This document shows positions 51,579 to 60,736 of a stretch of DNA of 64,000 nt, piece after piece. Source of the stretch: Ehrlichia canis str. Jake (lineage in GTDB: Bacteria; Pseudomonadota; Alphaproteobacteria; Rickettsiales; Anaplasmataceae); assembly GCF_000012565.1 (NCBI RefSeq), contig NC_007354.1, positions 620,001 through 684,000 on the forward strand, read 5' to 3'. Every line of letters begins with the position of its first letter. Position 1 is the first letter of the stretch. The translations under genes were made by a program, and so were the position numbers. The notes beneath the pieces were generated by a model that saw only the letters and a list, made by a program, of their open reading frames with translations, did not search any database and was not told the DNA's origin.

Positions 51579-51882
51579 TAAAAAGTTAATATAAGCATTT
51601 TTATGCCTTAATTTGACAAGTATTGTATTGAAGTATTACTGTTATAGTACAATATAACTTGTACGTACATATGAAGTCTTTTTTATGACTTGTGTATTAT
51701 AAAATTAGAATTATCCTTGCTTAACTGTATTATGTTTTATTAAGCAGTATTATGTTAATATAATGCTGCTTATTTGAAATATATTATTTTGATATATGTT
51801 TTATTTTTAAACGTTTGATGATTTATATTCAAATAAATTGTGCTATACTACCGTATGTTAAGAGTAAATAAGAGAAAATTGC
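51579..51882. other. Gap after transaldolase with small hairpins
   Basis: 304 bp. Two weak stem-loops lie near 51594-51611 (AAGCAT...ATGCCTT with a bulge) and 51674-51691 (AAGTC-TTTTTTAT-GACTT); the loops resemble that of the porin hairpin. They may be transcript ends. The region before 51883 would hold the next promoter. Confidence 0.4.
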
Positions 51883-52164
51883 ATGAATATTTCTAATCTT
51901 ACTTCACAAAATGAAAATAATGTAGTGATTGAAAATCTAAAACGTTACATAGAGAGAATTGAAAAGTTAGAATCTGAAAGAGAAGAGATAAGCCAGTATA
52001 TTAGAAAAGTATATAATGAGGCAAACAGCAATGGCTTTAATTCTAAGGTAATGAGACAAATAGTAAAATTAAGGAAGATGGATAATGATGATAGAGAAGA
52101 ACATGAAATGTTGTTAATGACTTACAAAAGAGCACTTGGAATATTAGTTGAAGTTGATGAGTGA
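51883..52164 (+). CDS. GapR-like DUF2312 protein
   Basis: A 93-residue, highly helical protein (LKRYIERIEKLESEREEISQ, YIRKVYNEANSNGFNSKVMR, QIVKLRKMDNDDREEHEMLL) that matches the DUF2312 family found across Alphaproteobacteria. The Caulobacter member GapR is a nucleoid-associated protein that binds overtwisted DNA ahead of replication and transcription. The conserved Y-N-E-A-x-x-x-G-F-x-x-K segment, the K-L-R-K-M motif and the terminal YKRALG helix are visible. Stands alone. Confidence 0.85.
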   Translation: MNISNLTSQNENNVVIENLKRYIERIEKLESEREEISQYIRKVYNEANSNGFNSKVMRQIVKLRKMDNDDREEHEMLLMTYKRALGILVEVDE

Positions 52165-53069
52165 TTGGAAGCAAGTTTCCAGAAATTAAAAAATGACTTG
52201 TACAGTAATTAAGTTATTTATTTTACAAAGTAGATTATAGAAGCATTGATATTACGATCAATAGGAAAGAATTACAACGGTGTTGTTTGTAGTTGTGATG
52301 ACTTCTTTTTGTGTTTTTTGTATATCTTAGAGCTCATCTATTTTTCTATTACTTTATGCTGAATTTAACTGTATAATTGAGAATTATTTAAATATGTCTT
52401 TTTAACTTTCAATCACTATTTCACATATTGTTTAAATTCTTTATTTTATAGTTATATTATTTTTTTAAGTTATCTTCTAAGTAAATTTTATTACATTTTA
52501 AATATAATTTTTTTATTTGATTAAATTTACTAATTGTTATTGATGTAAAGAACAAAACTGCTTGGAGGATTCAGTAAAAATTAATAAAAATACTTATAAT
52601 GCACTAGAAAATTCGATTATCCATTTTAATTTACAAACATAAAATTATAAAATGTACTTAAGAAAATTATATACTAAACAATACAATTAAATTAAACTTA
52701 ACTTCCATAAATAAAAAACTATTAAAATACTTAAATATACATACCTCCCCTTCTATAAACTTTGAAAGCATTAATCAACATAAAAAAATTTATGAAAAAT
52801 GATGCTGTAGACAATATTGAAAAAACACTGCTCGAAGAAAAATCAAAACAGTAAGAAGTAAAACAATAGCAATAATCTAATACCATTTATCATTGACCTA
52901 AACAAAATAAATTTTTAATTATCAATGCAAAATCATATCTAGCCATTATAAAAATAACTTTTCAATAAAATCATCAAAAAAGATCTTAATAAAACAAGTT
53001 CATTACATCTATAAATTATGTGTTAATGTTTTGTTAAAAAGATATCAAAACATAAAATCAGGTATTTAT
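52165..53069. other. Long AT-rich gap
   Basis: About 900 bp between the DUF2312 gene and the 3' end of the large minus-strand gene. No gene is seen. A small hairpin (TGGAA-GCAAG-TTTCCA, 52167-52182) lies a few bases after the DUF2312 stop and may mark its end. Confidence 0.45.
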
Positions 53070-56000
53070 CTACATACAACAAGCATAACTTTGAGCACGG
53101 TCACTATATTCACAAAAAGAAACCAAAGAAGTGTTAGAACCTTGTTGTGAATTAACATTAATTTTCTCTAGATATTGAGTAGATTCTTTATCTACAGAAT
53201 TATCCATAAACTTTTTAATAACTTTATATAACTGCAACTTACGAAAACATGACCTTTTCTCAGATTCATCATTCTCCATTAACTGTTCAACATAATTAAT
53301 TTCTCTCGTAAGCATTAAACCCTCCAATGCATCCATTGAACATTTTACTCTATTTTCTACACCATCTTCTAAAACCTGAATTGCATCACATACAATTCCA
53401 TGATCTATAAGCTTTTTCTTTATCATTCTTACAATTTTTAAATCTTTAGGATAATACAATTTTTTACTCAATAATCCTTTTACAACTTTATTTAACTTTT
53501 CTTTTACTTTTACCTTTAAACATGAAACAAGTTTTGTTTGTTGATGTATCTTATGATCTAATGGTATAACTAAAGTTGTTCTTATAAAGAACAGTGTTTC
53601 AACTACACAATATACTAAAAGCTTAATAAATGACAAAAAATGCGCCACATATGATTTAAACTGTAATATTTTTTTATATTCTTCATTTCTTATTGTTATA
53701 AATGACATTAACCTAGAAAGTTGTTGATTTATTGAAAACGTTCTTTTTACATTTTTATCTAATCCTTGAATTGCTTCTATAATATCACATGATTGAATTT
53801 CTTTTTTTTGTAATATTTCTTGTAATTTTTCTAAATCACTTTTGATTTGAGTATGTAATGCTACTTCTTCTTCATACATTCTATATCTTTTATGCTGTTC
53901 TGGTACATTAGGTAACGAAATCTTATCTATATCGTCTATCATACAACCTATCAATACTTTTAGCCTATCAACAGTTTCAGCTTTAGTTAACTTTTCATCT
54001 AATGGTAACCTGTATAACCTTAGATCTGATATAACTAAGTCCACACTATATGGTGTGATGTTTTTCAATCTTCTATATATAAAATTTTTAGTCTCATCTT
54101 GTACGTCTGGCAATAATTCAAACACTTTATTAAGTAGTACTTCTATATCATCATATTCTTCTTTCACTTTTGAAACACTGCTTTGTAACGTATTCAATTT
54201 TACTAATTCTTCATGCTCTTCTCTCAAAAAAATATCTACCATTTCCTCTATTTCATCATTGCTTATTAAAAACCTTAGTTCTTGATTTATTGTATTTATC
54301 AATAACTCTTTATCTTGCTTTTCAATATCCATTATTTCCAATATCATACCTAAAGTTCCTTTATGCAAGTCATTCAGTTGTACCTTTAAAAAGGTTGCTA
54401 AAGATAAAAAAAAGTGCAAATCATTTATCATAAATATCTGATCCTCTTCAAATTGATACCCTACTGCACTTAGTTGTTCTAAAATAGAAGGTGATTCCAT
54501 CAATGCTTGTATTTTTTCTTTTAAGTTAGAAACATTAAATAACCTAGACTCTGTCAAAAATCCATCATTTAAACATTGAAAATAACTTTCTGTACTTCTT
54601 GCACGCTCAGCTGAAGTTTTGTTATATAATAATTCTGATATTTTCTTTAACCAAATCACAATTGTATTAATTTCTTCTATATCACCATTATCATATATTA
54701 ATTCTCCATCTTCATTACTTAATAACTTTAATGAATCTGCTAATCTTTCTAAGTGATCAATAAACCTAACATTTATTGGTTTTCCATTTAATAAATGTGT
54801 TATAGCTTGATCTTCTAGAATCTGATTCTTTTTTTCGATAAACGTAGACAATACTTGACTAATAGCTTCTTTTTTTTCATTCAATTGTTCTGTCATTTTT
54901 TCACGAATTGCAGTAAAACCTTCTTCTTCTAGTAGCTTAAATAACAATACTGGTTTTTCTTGTTTACTCAATTGCATTACTAAAATTCTTTTCTCATCAT
55001 CTGAAAGACTTAATAAATGCAAATAAGATGACACATCCTTAACTTGCAATTGTGCATTTAATAAGTCTTCTAATTTATCAATTAATTTACATCTGGTATC
55101 ATATCTATCTTGTAATTCTATCAAATTTTTAGATAAATCATACACCTGTTCAATATACCTATATGAAGGCAATCGCATTGAATTTATTGTTTCTATATCA
55201 TCCAAACTAAATAAAATATTTTGAATAATAGTAAAATTCTTAGTTAAAAAATCATACCTTTTATAAAGAACATCTAATATTTCTTGCACATTTGACTGTC
55301 CTGTATCTAAAAATTCCTCAGAAGTTTTTACCTTGCATTGCACTAACTCTTGAACGGAAAAGACTTTTTCCATACCATTTAATAAAGACAAATATGATAG
55401 CAAATCATCATGTAATGATTTCAACAAAGTGTTTTCCGTAGAACTAGTTATACTAACAATCTGTTCTACAATACTCTTTATTTCTTGAATTAATTCTATT
55501 TGATCATTTTCTTCTTGAGATAAATTTTCAAACAAATGAGAAGCTTTATCTCTGATATCTATTGTCTTTATAAATCTTTTTTTATTTAACACTTCATTTA
55601 ATAATGATAGTATTTCACTTGTTACTTTATGTAAATTACACTGCTGAATAGCAATATGAGAATTTATGGCATCAAATCTCATTTTGATATAAGATAACGT
55701 TTCTTCAGCTTTGTTCAATAAACCATCACTTGACATCACAGCACGCCTTTTTTCAATCAAAGCTTTTAATGCTTCTTCTTGTTGTAAAAACCTAACGATA
55801 TTCATACCTAATGATCTGCTAGATAATTCATGCTGTATTTTATCAGAAGCTATTACTTCTCCTTCTGTATAGTCCTCTAATTCTTCAGTTACTTCTATCC
55901 TAAAATTATCAAGAGTTTCCTGTCTATCCTCTTTTAATACATTTAAATCTTCAGCTAATTGTTCTATAACTGGACTACTCATTCCAAATATTCTATCCAT

Positions 56001-57056
56001 TTTATATTCTGTATCTTGCAAATCTAGATCAATACTACTAAATTCATCAATGCTTGAAGACACTAAATCTCTAGTAATCACAAATGAATCACAATAACGT
56101 CTTTTAGCAGTAACAAAATTATATGCCATATTATATTTTAATTCTGCATTGTATATCCAATCACAAATATCATTATATACCCTACTATCACCTCTTAACG
56201 TATTAGATAATGATATCTCGTTAGTTAATGCCATCTTACAATCGAAATTATAGAACCTCTGACAATATTCACTAAACAATGATGGATTATCTGCTTCTAA
56301 TCTACCAACTACAGTTAATAAAGCACTAGCAGACTTAAAAACAGATACTATAGGTGGCAAATTATTAATATAAATCATCCTAGGACTTATGCTAAATAAC
56401 GGTTCATCACCATCACCTTCAGTAAGACCTACACTTAACTCTTTTAAATAATCATAAAAACTGCTATATGAGTCTCTCTCATACATCACTTGCCTAACAA
56501 AATCATCTTGTGCAAATTTTAAACTATTACTATACTCATAATCATATAATTGGAACTTATATGCTAAATTATTTGATTGCGTTATAATTTCTTTTTGCAT
56601 ATTCTGTAGAGCTTTTAATTCATCTATTGCTCTATTATATTCCTCTAAATTCAATGAGCTTTGCTGCATCATCAGGGTAACATCATCAGAAAGATTATCC
56701 AATTGTGACTTTTTAAATTCCAACAACCACTTAACATAATGTTCAAACTTTTTATTTAATTCAATCTGCTGCGGCTCTATTATTGTTTTATGTTCCTTCC
56801 TAAATAAATTTATTAAGTTATTTTTATATATTAAACAGTCATATAAATACATAACACTAAAAATAGTACTAATAAATAATAATAATGAAGTAAAAAATCC
56901 TGTGATTATATCACTAACTATATTATTTTTCTCTATAAGTACTCCTGTTTCACGCATCAATAAAAACATCAATAACATAATCAATGAAACACAAGCTATG
57001 ATAAGATATAACTTAGATGGAGTATTAGATGTTGGTACTTTATTAAAGTTTAACAT
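53070..57056 (-). CDS. Very large membrane-anchored coiled-coil protein (1328 residues)
   Basis: Unknown function. Two hydrophobic spans are near the N-terminus (about 17-37, LYLIIACVSLIMLLMFLL; and about 49-72, ITGFFTSLLLFISTIFSVMY). Then follow about 1060 residues of charged, heptad-like helices rich in Leu, Glu, Asp, Lys and Gln. A third hydrophobic stretch lies at about 1140-1165 (FLSFIKLLVYCVVETLFF), before a basic C-terminal part of about 160 residues that ends in Tyr-Ala-Cys-Cys-Met. No catalytic motif is visible. The organisation suggests a structural protein tethered in the inner membrane with its bulk on one side, or a tether between membranes; which side is unclear. It lies 173 bp downstream of clpA on the same strand. 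Confidence 0.75.
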   Translation of the reverse strand: MLNFNKVPTSNTPSKLYLIIACVSLIMLLMFLLMRETGVLIEKNNIVSDIITGFFTSLLLFISTIFSVMYLYDCLIYKNNLINLFRKEHKTIIEPQQIELNKKFEHYVKWLLEFKKSQLDNLSDDVTLMMQQSSLNLEEYNRAIDELKALQNMQKEIITQSNNLAYKFQLYDYEYSNSLKFAQDDFVRQVMYERDSYSSFYDYLKELSVGLTEGDGDEPLFSISPRMIYINNLPPIVSVFKSASALLTVVGRLEADNPSLFSEYCQRFYNFDCKMALTNEISLSNTLRGDSRVYNDICDWIYNAELKYNMAYNFVTAKRRYCDSFVITRDLVSSSIDEFSSIDLDLQDTEYKMDRIFGMSSPVIEQLAEDLNVLKEDRQETLDNFRIEVTEELEDYTEGEVIASDKIQHELSSRSLGMNIVRFLQQEEALKALIEKRRAVMSSDGLLNKAEETLSYIKMRFDAINSHIAIQQCNLHKVTSEILSLLNEVLNKKRFIKTIDIRDKASHLFENLSQEENDQIELIQEIKSIVEQIVSITSSTENTLLKSLHDDLLSYLSLLNGMEKVFSVQELVQCKVKTSEEFLDTGQSNVQEILDVLYKRYDFLTKNFTIIQNILFSLDDIETINSMRLPSYRYIEQVYDLSKNLIELQDRYDTRCKLIDKLEDLLNAQLQVKDVSSYLHLLSLSDDEKRILVMQLSKQEKPVLLFKLLEEEGFTAIREKMTEQLNEKKEAISQVLSTFIEKKNQILEDQAITHLLNGKPINVRFIDHLERLADSLKLLSNEDGELIYDNGDIEEINTIVIWLKKISELLYNKTSAERARSTESYFQCLNDGFLTESRLFNVSNLKEKIQALMESPSILEQLSAVGYQFEEDQIFMINDLHFFLSLATFLKVQLNDLHKGTLGMILEIMDIEKQDKELLINTINQELRFLISNDEIEEMVDIFLREEHEELVKLNTLQSSVSKVKEEYDDIEVLLNKVFELLPDVQDETKNFIYRRLKNITPYSVDLVISDLRLYRLPLDEKLTKAETVDRLKVLIGCMIDDIDKISLPNVPEQHKRYRMYEEEVALHTQIKSDLEKLQEILQKKEIQSCDIIEAIQGLDKNVKRTFSINQQLSRLMSFITIRNEEYKKILQFKSYVAHFLSFIKLLVYCVVETLFFIRTTLVIPLDHKIHQQTKLVSCLKVKVKEKLNKVVKGLLSKKLYYPKDLKIVRMIKKKLIDHGIVCDAIQVLEDGVENRVKCSMDALEGLMLTREINYVEQLMENDESEKRSCFRKLQLYKVIKKFMDNSVDKESTQYLEKINVNSQQGSNTSLVSFCEYSDRAQSYACCM

Positions 57057-57229
57057 TTTTTAAATTTTATGTTAATAAACTTACTAATATTAACATATTA
57101 TATTTTATTAATCAATAATAAATACTAATTATTTAATATAATTATTATAAGAAATGTAAAATTACTAAAGCTATTATGAGAGCTATATTACAGATCAATA
57201 TTAGTAAATATTTGAACTATTAAAGATAT

Positions 57230-59521
57230 TTATGCTTCTGCACAACAAAAATCGTATATTAACTTATTAGTATTGGAATCAAGTTTAATTTTTACATTTC
57301 CACCATTAAATAATTTACCAAACAATATTTCTTCTGCTAAATATTTTCTAAGCTTTTTAGAAATAATATTTTCTATATTTCTTACACCACAAGCATCTTT
57401 ATAACCAGATTGTGCAAAATACATTAACACATCATCTGTTACATCTATATGCACATTTTTCTTTGCCAATTGCTCCTTAAGTTGAAAAATAAATTTCTTC
57501 ACTACACGCAACATAACTTCTTGATCTAAAGATGAAAATGAAATTATAGCATCTAATCTATTACGAAATTCTGGACTAAAAATCCTTTCAATTGCCTTCT
57601 CATTATCTCCATGAGAGAAACTCTTATTTTTAATAAATCCCACAGAATTTTTACTTAATTCAAATGCTCCAGCATTAGTTGTTAAAATAATTACTACATT
57701 ATGAAAATTTACTTTCTTCCCATAAGTGTCAGTAACACACCCATAATCCATTATCTGCAATAATATGTTATATATATCATTATGTGCTTTTTCTATCTCA
57801 TCAAGTAATAACACACTATATTGATGTCTTGAAATGGAGTCAGTCAATAATCCTCCTTGATCATATCCTACATACCCTGGAGGAGAACCTATAATTTTTG
57901 AAATGGCATGAGGTTCCATATACTCAGACATATCAAATCTTATTAATTTCATTCCCATATGTTCTGCTAACTGTTTTGCTAATTCAGTTTTACCAACACC
58001 AGTTGGTCCAGCAAATAAATAACTTGCTAAAGGTTTATTGTGGTTTCTAAGTCCCGCTTTAGCAATTTTAATTGAATCTACAAGATGAGAGATTGCAAAA
58101 TCTTGCCCAAATATACTTTGTTTAAGATTTGATTCTAAATTCCTTACTCTATCTAAATCATTACATGATAAGTTGCTACAAGGTATTTCTGTAATTCTAG
58201 AAATTATATGTTCAATATCACTTCCAGTAATAACTTTACTACCAGCATTATGTAATTTACAATATACACCTGCTTCATCTATAACATCTACTGCCTTATC
58301 TGGAAGCAGCTTCCCTGAAATATATCTGTCTGACAATTCTGCAGCATACCTAATCGCTTGGTTAGTATACCTCACTTGATGATGCGATTCATAATAAGAT
58401 TTGATACCATCTAGTATTCTCAATGTCTCACTTACCGAAGATTCCTCTACGTTAATTTTTTGGTATCTTCTAGCTAATGCTCTGTCTTTTTCAAAATTAT
58501 TATTATACTCTTTATAAGTAGTAGCACCTATACATTTTAAAGTTCCTCTAGCCAAAGCAGGCTTTAATAAATTACTTGCATCAAGAGACCCACCACTAGT
58601 AGACCCAGCGCCAACGATTGTATGAATTTCATCAATAAATAATATTGCATTTTCTTTTGCTTCTATTGCCTTAATCACGGATTTTATCCTTTCTTCAAAA
58701 TCCCCACGATATCGTGTTCCAGCCAACAATGCACCCATATCCAGAGAATATATGACCATTCTTTTTAATTGATCTGGTACATCTCCCTCTATAATTTTTA
58801 ATGCTAACCCTTCAACAATAGCAGTTTTACCAACACCAGGATCACCAACGTACAATGGATTATTTTTCCTCCTTCTTAGTAAAACCTCCATTGTTCTATC
58901 CAATTCATATGATCTTCCTATCACATAATCTATTTTTCCTTTTTTTGCAGCTTCATTCAAATTAACACAATAACTTTCTAAAATTTCATTATCTTTTAAT
59001 ACGTCTTTATTTACATTATTGATTGGTTTCCCATACTCCATATCTCTTGCAAATTCTTGATCTATATTAAATTCACCAGTATATAAATTATTATTAGAAG
59101 TATAATTCATAACATCTATGTATTTTACATTTTGCTCATGTAAAAAACATGCACTATAAGAATCCTTTTCCGACAAAATTTCAGCAAGAATATTTGCACC
59201 TGTAATTTCACTCTTACCAGACGTATGAGCATGTATAATAGCTCTGTGCACTAGTCGCTCAAAAACAGCATTAGGTTTAACTTCTGAAATATCCTTGTTA
59301 ATTAAAGTAGGAATCTCATATCTGAGAAAATTTATAATTGTGATTTTTAGTTTATCAATTGACACACGAAAAGCATAAAAAACACGTCTTGCATCTATAT
59401 CATCAGTCAAAGCCAACAAAAGATGCTCTAAAGTAGCATATTCATGATGAAAGTCAAACGCAATAGATAGTGCTTTATGTAAACTAGCCTCAAGATTCTT
59501 TGATAACACTAATGTCCCCAA
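57230..59521 (-). CDS. clpA: ATP-dependent Clp protease ATP-binding subunit ClpA
   Basis: AAA+ unfoldase that feeds substrates to ClpP. It has 763 residues: N-domain (about 1-150), first AAA+ domain with Walker A GDPGVGKT, second with GPTGVGKT, and the C-terminal small domain. It lacks the long middle domain of ClpB. The ClpP-binding loop in the second AAA+ domain appears as VGF (627-629, NSVGFIKNK) instead of the usual IGL/IGF. Start MGTLVLSKNLEASLHKAL matches ClpA proteins. No clpS gene is visible beside it. Confidence 0.93.
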   Translation of the reverse strand: MGTLVLSKNLEASLHKALSIAFDFHHEYATLEHLLLALTDDIDARRVFYAFRVSIDKLKITIINFLRYEIPTLINKDISEVKPNAVFERLVHRAIIHAHTSGKSEITGANILAEILSEKDSYSACFLHEQNVKYIDVMNYTSNNNLYTGEFNIDQEFARDMEYGKPINNVNKDVLKDNEILESYCVNLNEAAKKGKIDYVIGRSYELDRTMEVLLRRRKNNPLYVGDPGVGKTAIVEGLALKIIEGDVPDQLKRMVIYSLDMGALLAGTRYRGDFEERIKSVIKAIEAKENAILFIDEIHTIVGAGSTSGGSLDASNLLKPALARGTLKCIGATTYKEYNNNFEKDRALARRYQKINVEESSVSETLRILDGIKSYYESHHQVRYTNQAIRYAAELSDRYISGKLLPDKAVDVIDEAGVYCKLHNAGSKVITGSDIEHIISRITEIPCSNLSCNDLDRVRNLESNLKQSIFGQDFAISHLVDSIKIAKAGLRNHNKPLASYLFAGPTGVGKTELAKQLAEHMGMKLIRFDMSEYMEPHAISKIIGSPPGYVGYDQGGLLTDSISRHQYSVLLLDEIEKAHNDIYNILLQIMDYGCVTDTYGKKVNFHNVVIILTTNAGAFELSKNSVGFIKNKSFSHGDNEKAIERIFSPEFRNRLDAIISFSSLDQEVMLRVVKKFIFQLKEQLAKKNVHIDVTDDVLMYFAQSGYKDACGVRNIENIISKKLRKYLAEEILFGKLFNGGNVKIKLDSNTNKLIYDFCCAEA

Positions 59522-59679
59522 TTTTATAACTAAATAAACTCTATCACTTAAGAATTAAAAATAAGTTGAAAATAAAAATACAAGAACTATAGTATCAATA
59601 ACATTCAATAGATTTTTAATATTATATGCATTAAATAACATATAGTACATAGCAATCAACATTCTATAAAGCAATAAGC

Positions 59680-60363
59680 ATGGAAAACGACATAATAAAA
59701 TTCTTCACTTTACTCATGCTAGAAGTAGTGTTAGGAGTAGATAATATCATTTTTATTTCACTTGCAGTTACCAAAATACAGCCAGAATTACGTAATAAGG
59801 CAAAATACATAGGATTATCATTAGCATTAATAATGCGTATTATCACATTATATGGAGCATCATATATAATTTCATTAAATAATCCAATTACTTCATTATT
59901 GAATTTTAAGCTTTCAACTAATAACCTGTTTATGATATTCGGTGGAACATTTTTAATATATCAAAGCTTATCTGAAATATGGAATGATATTTCCAATAAA
60001 AATCATAAAATCAGTAACTTAAAATCAAATTTCTATATTGTAATATTACAAATAATAATAGTAGATTTTATATTTTCTATAGATTCAATATTAACTGCTA
60101 TAGGTATTACACACAATATCTTCATTATTCAAATAGTATTTGCAGCTTCTATTATATTTACAATTTTGTTTTTAAATTATATTATAAAAGTTGTTACTAC
60201 ACATAGTAATATCAAAACTATAGCTGTTATGTTTGTACTAATGTTAGGCATAATTTTGGTATTAGATGGAATACATATTAAAGTGTCACATAATTATTTG
60301 TACTTTACTTTTATTTTTTCAACAATTACTGAGGTAATAAATATAGCAAAAAAAAGAAAGTAA
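59680..60363 (+). CDS. TerC-family integral membrane protein
   Basis: A 227-residue inner-membrane protein with about seven hydrophobic spans. The TerC signature appears in the first span (MLEVVLGVDNIIFISLAV, with Asp-Asn in the membrane) and again in a later one (DFIFSIDSILTAIGI), as is usual in this family. Members have been linked to metal (manganese) export and tellurite resistance. Which metal is not shown by sequence. It runs convergent with rbfA. Confidence 0.88.
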   Translation: MENDIIKFFTLLMLEVVLGVDNIIFISLAVTKIQPELRNKAKYIGLSLALIMRIITLYGASYIISLNNPITSLLNFKLSTNNLFMIFGGTFLIYQSLSEIWNDISNKNHKISNLKSNFYIVILQIIIVDFIFSIDSILTAIGITHNIFIIQIVFAASIIFTILFLNYIIKVVTTHSNIKTIAVMFVLMLGIILVLDGIHIKVSHNYLYFTFIFSTITEVINIAKKRK

Positions 60364-60388
60364 TTTATTTAAAATCTACCAATAGTAT

Positions 60389-60736
60389 TTATTGAGACTC
60401 TAATATTTGATTTATTTTGACTAAATTATCAAAACAGTAATCTTGCTTAAAATATAATCTAGGTATGTATCTAAGGTCTACATAAGGAAATATTGCCTTT
60501 CTAATAAAGTAAGATGAGTCATTTAATTCTTTAATAACCGCTTCCTTATCTGTACAGTCTTGAGAAATTATAATAAAAACATTAGCATTTCTTATATCAT
60601 TGCTTACTTCTACCTTAGATATAGTTATCAAATGATTATTAGACAAACAAATATCTTGCATTAAAACTTTAGATATCGCCCTGTTCAATACTGAAGCAAC
60701 TTTTAAATTTCTAAAATTCTCAGATTTATAAATCAT
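60389..60736 (-). CDS. rbfA: Ribosome-binding factor A
   Basis: Small KH-fold protein of 115 residues that helps mature the 30S subunit. The sequence SENFRNLKVASVLNRAISKV at the start, followed by ITISKVEVSNDIRNANVFII and a C-terminal RYIPRLYFKQDYCFDN, matches the family. The start overlaps the infB stop in ATGA, so it is the last gene of the nusA-infB-rbfA operon and translationally coupled. Confidence 0.92.
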   Translation of the reverse strand: MIYKSENFRNLKVASVLNRAISKVLMQDICLSNNHLITISKVEVSNDIRNANVFIIISQDCTDKEAVIKELNDSSYFIRKAIFPYVDLRYIPRLYFKQDYCFDNLVKINQILESQ

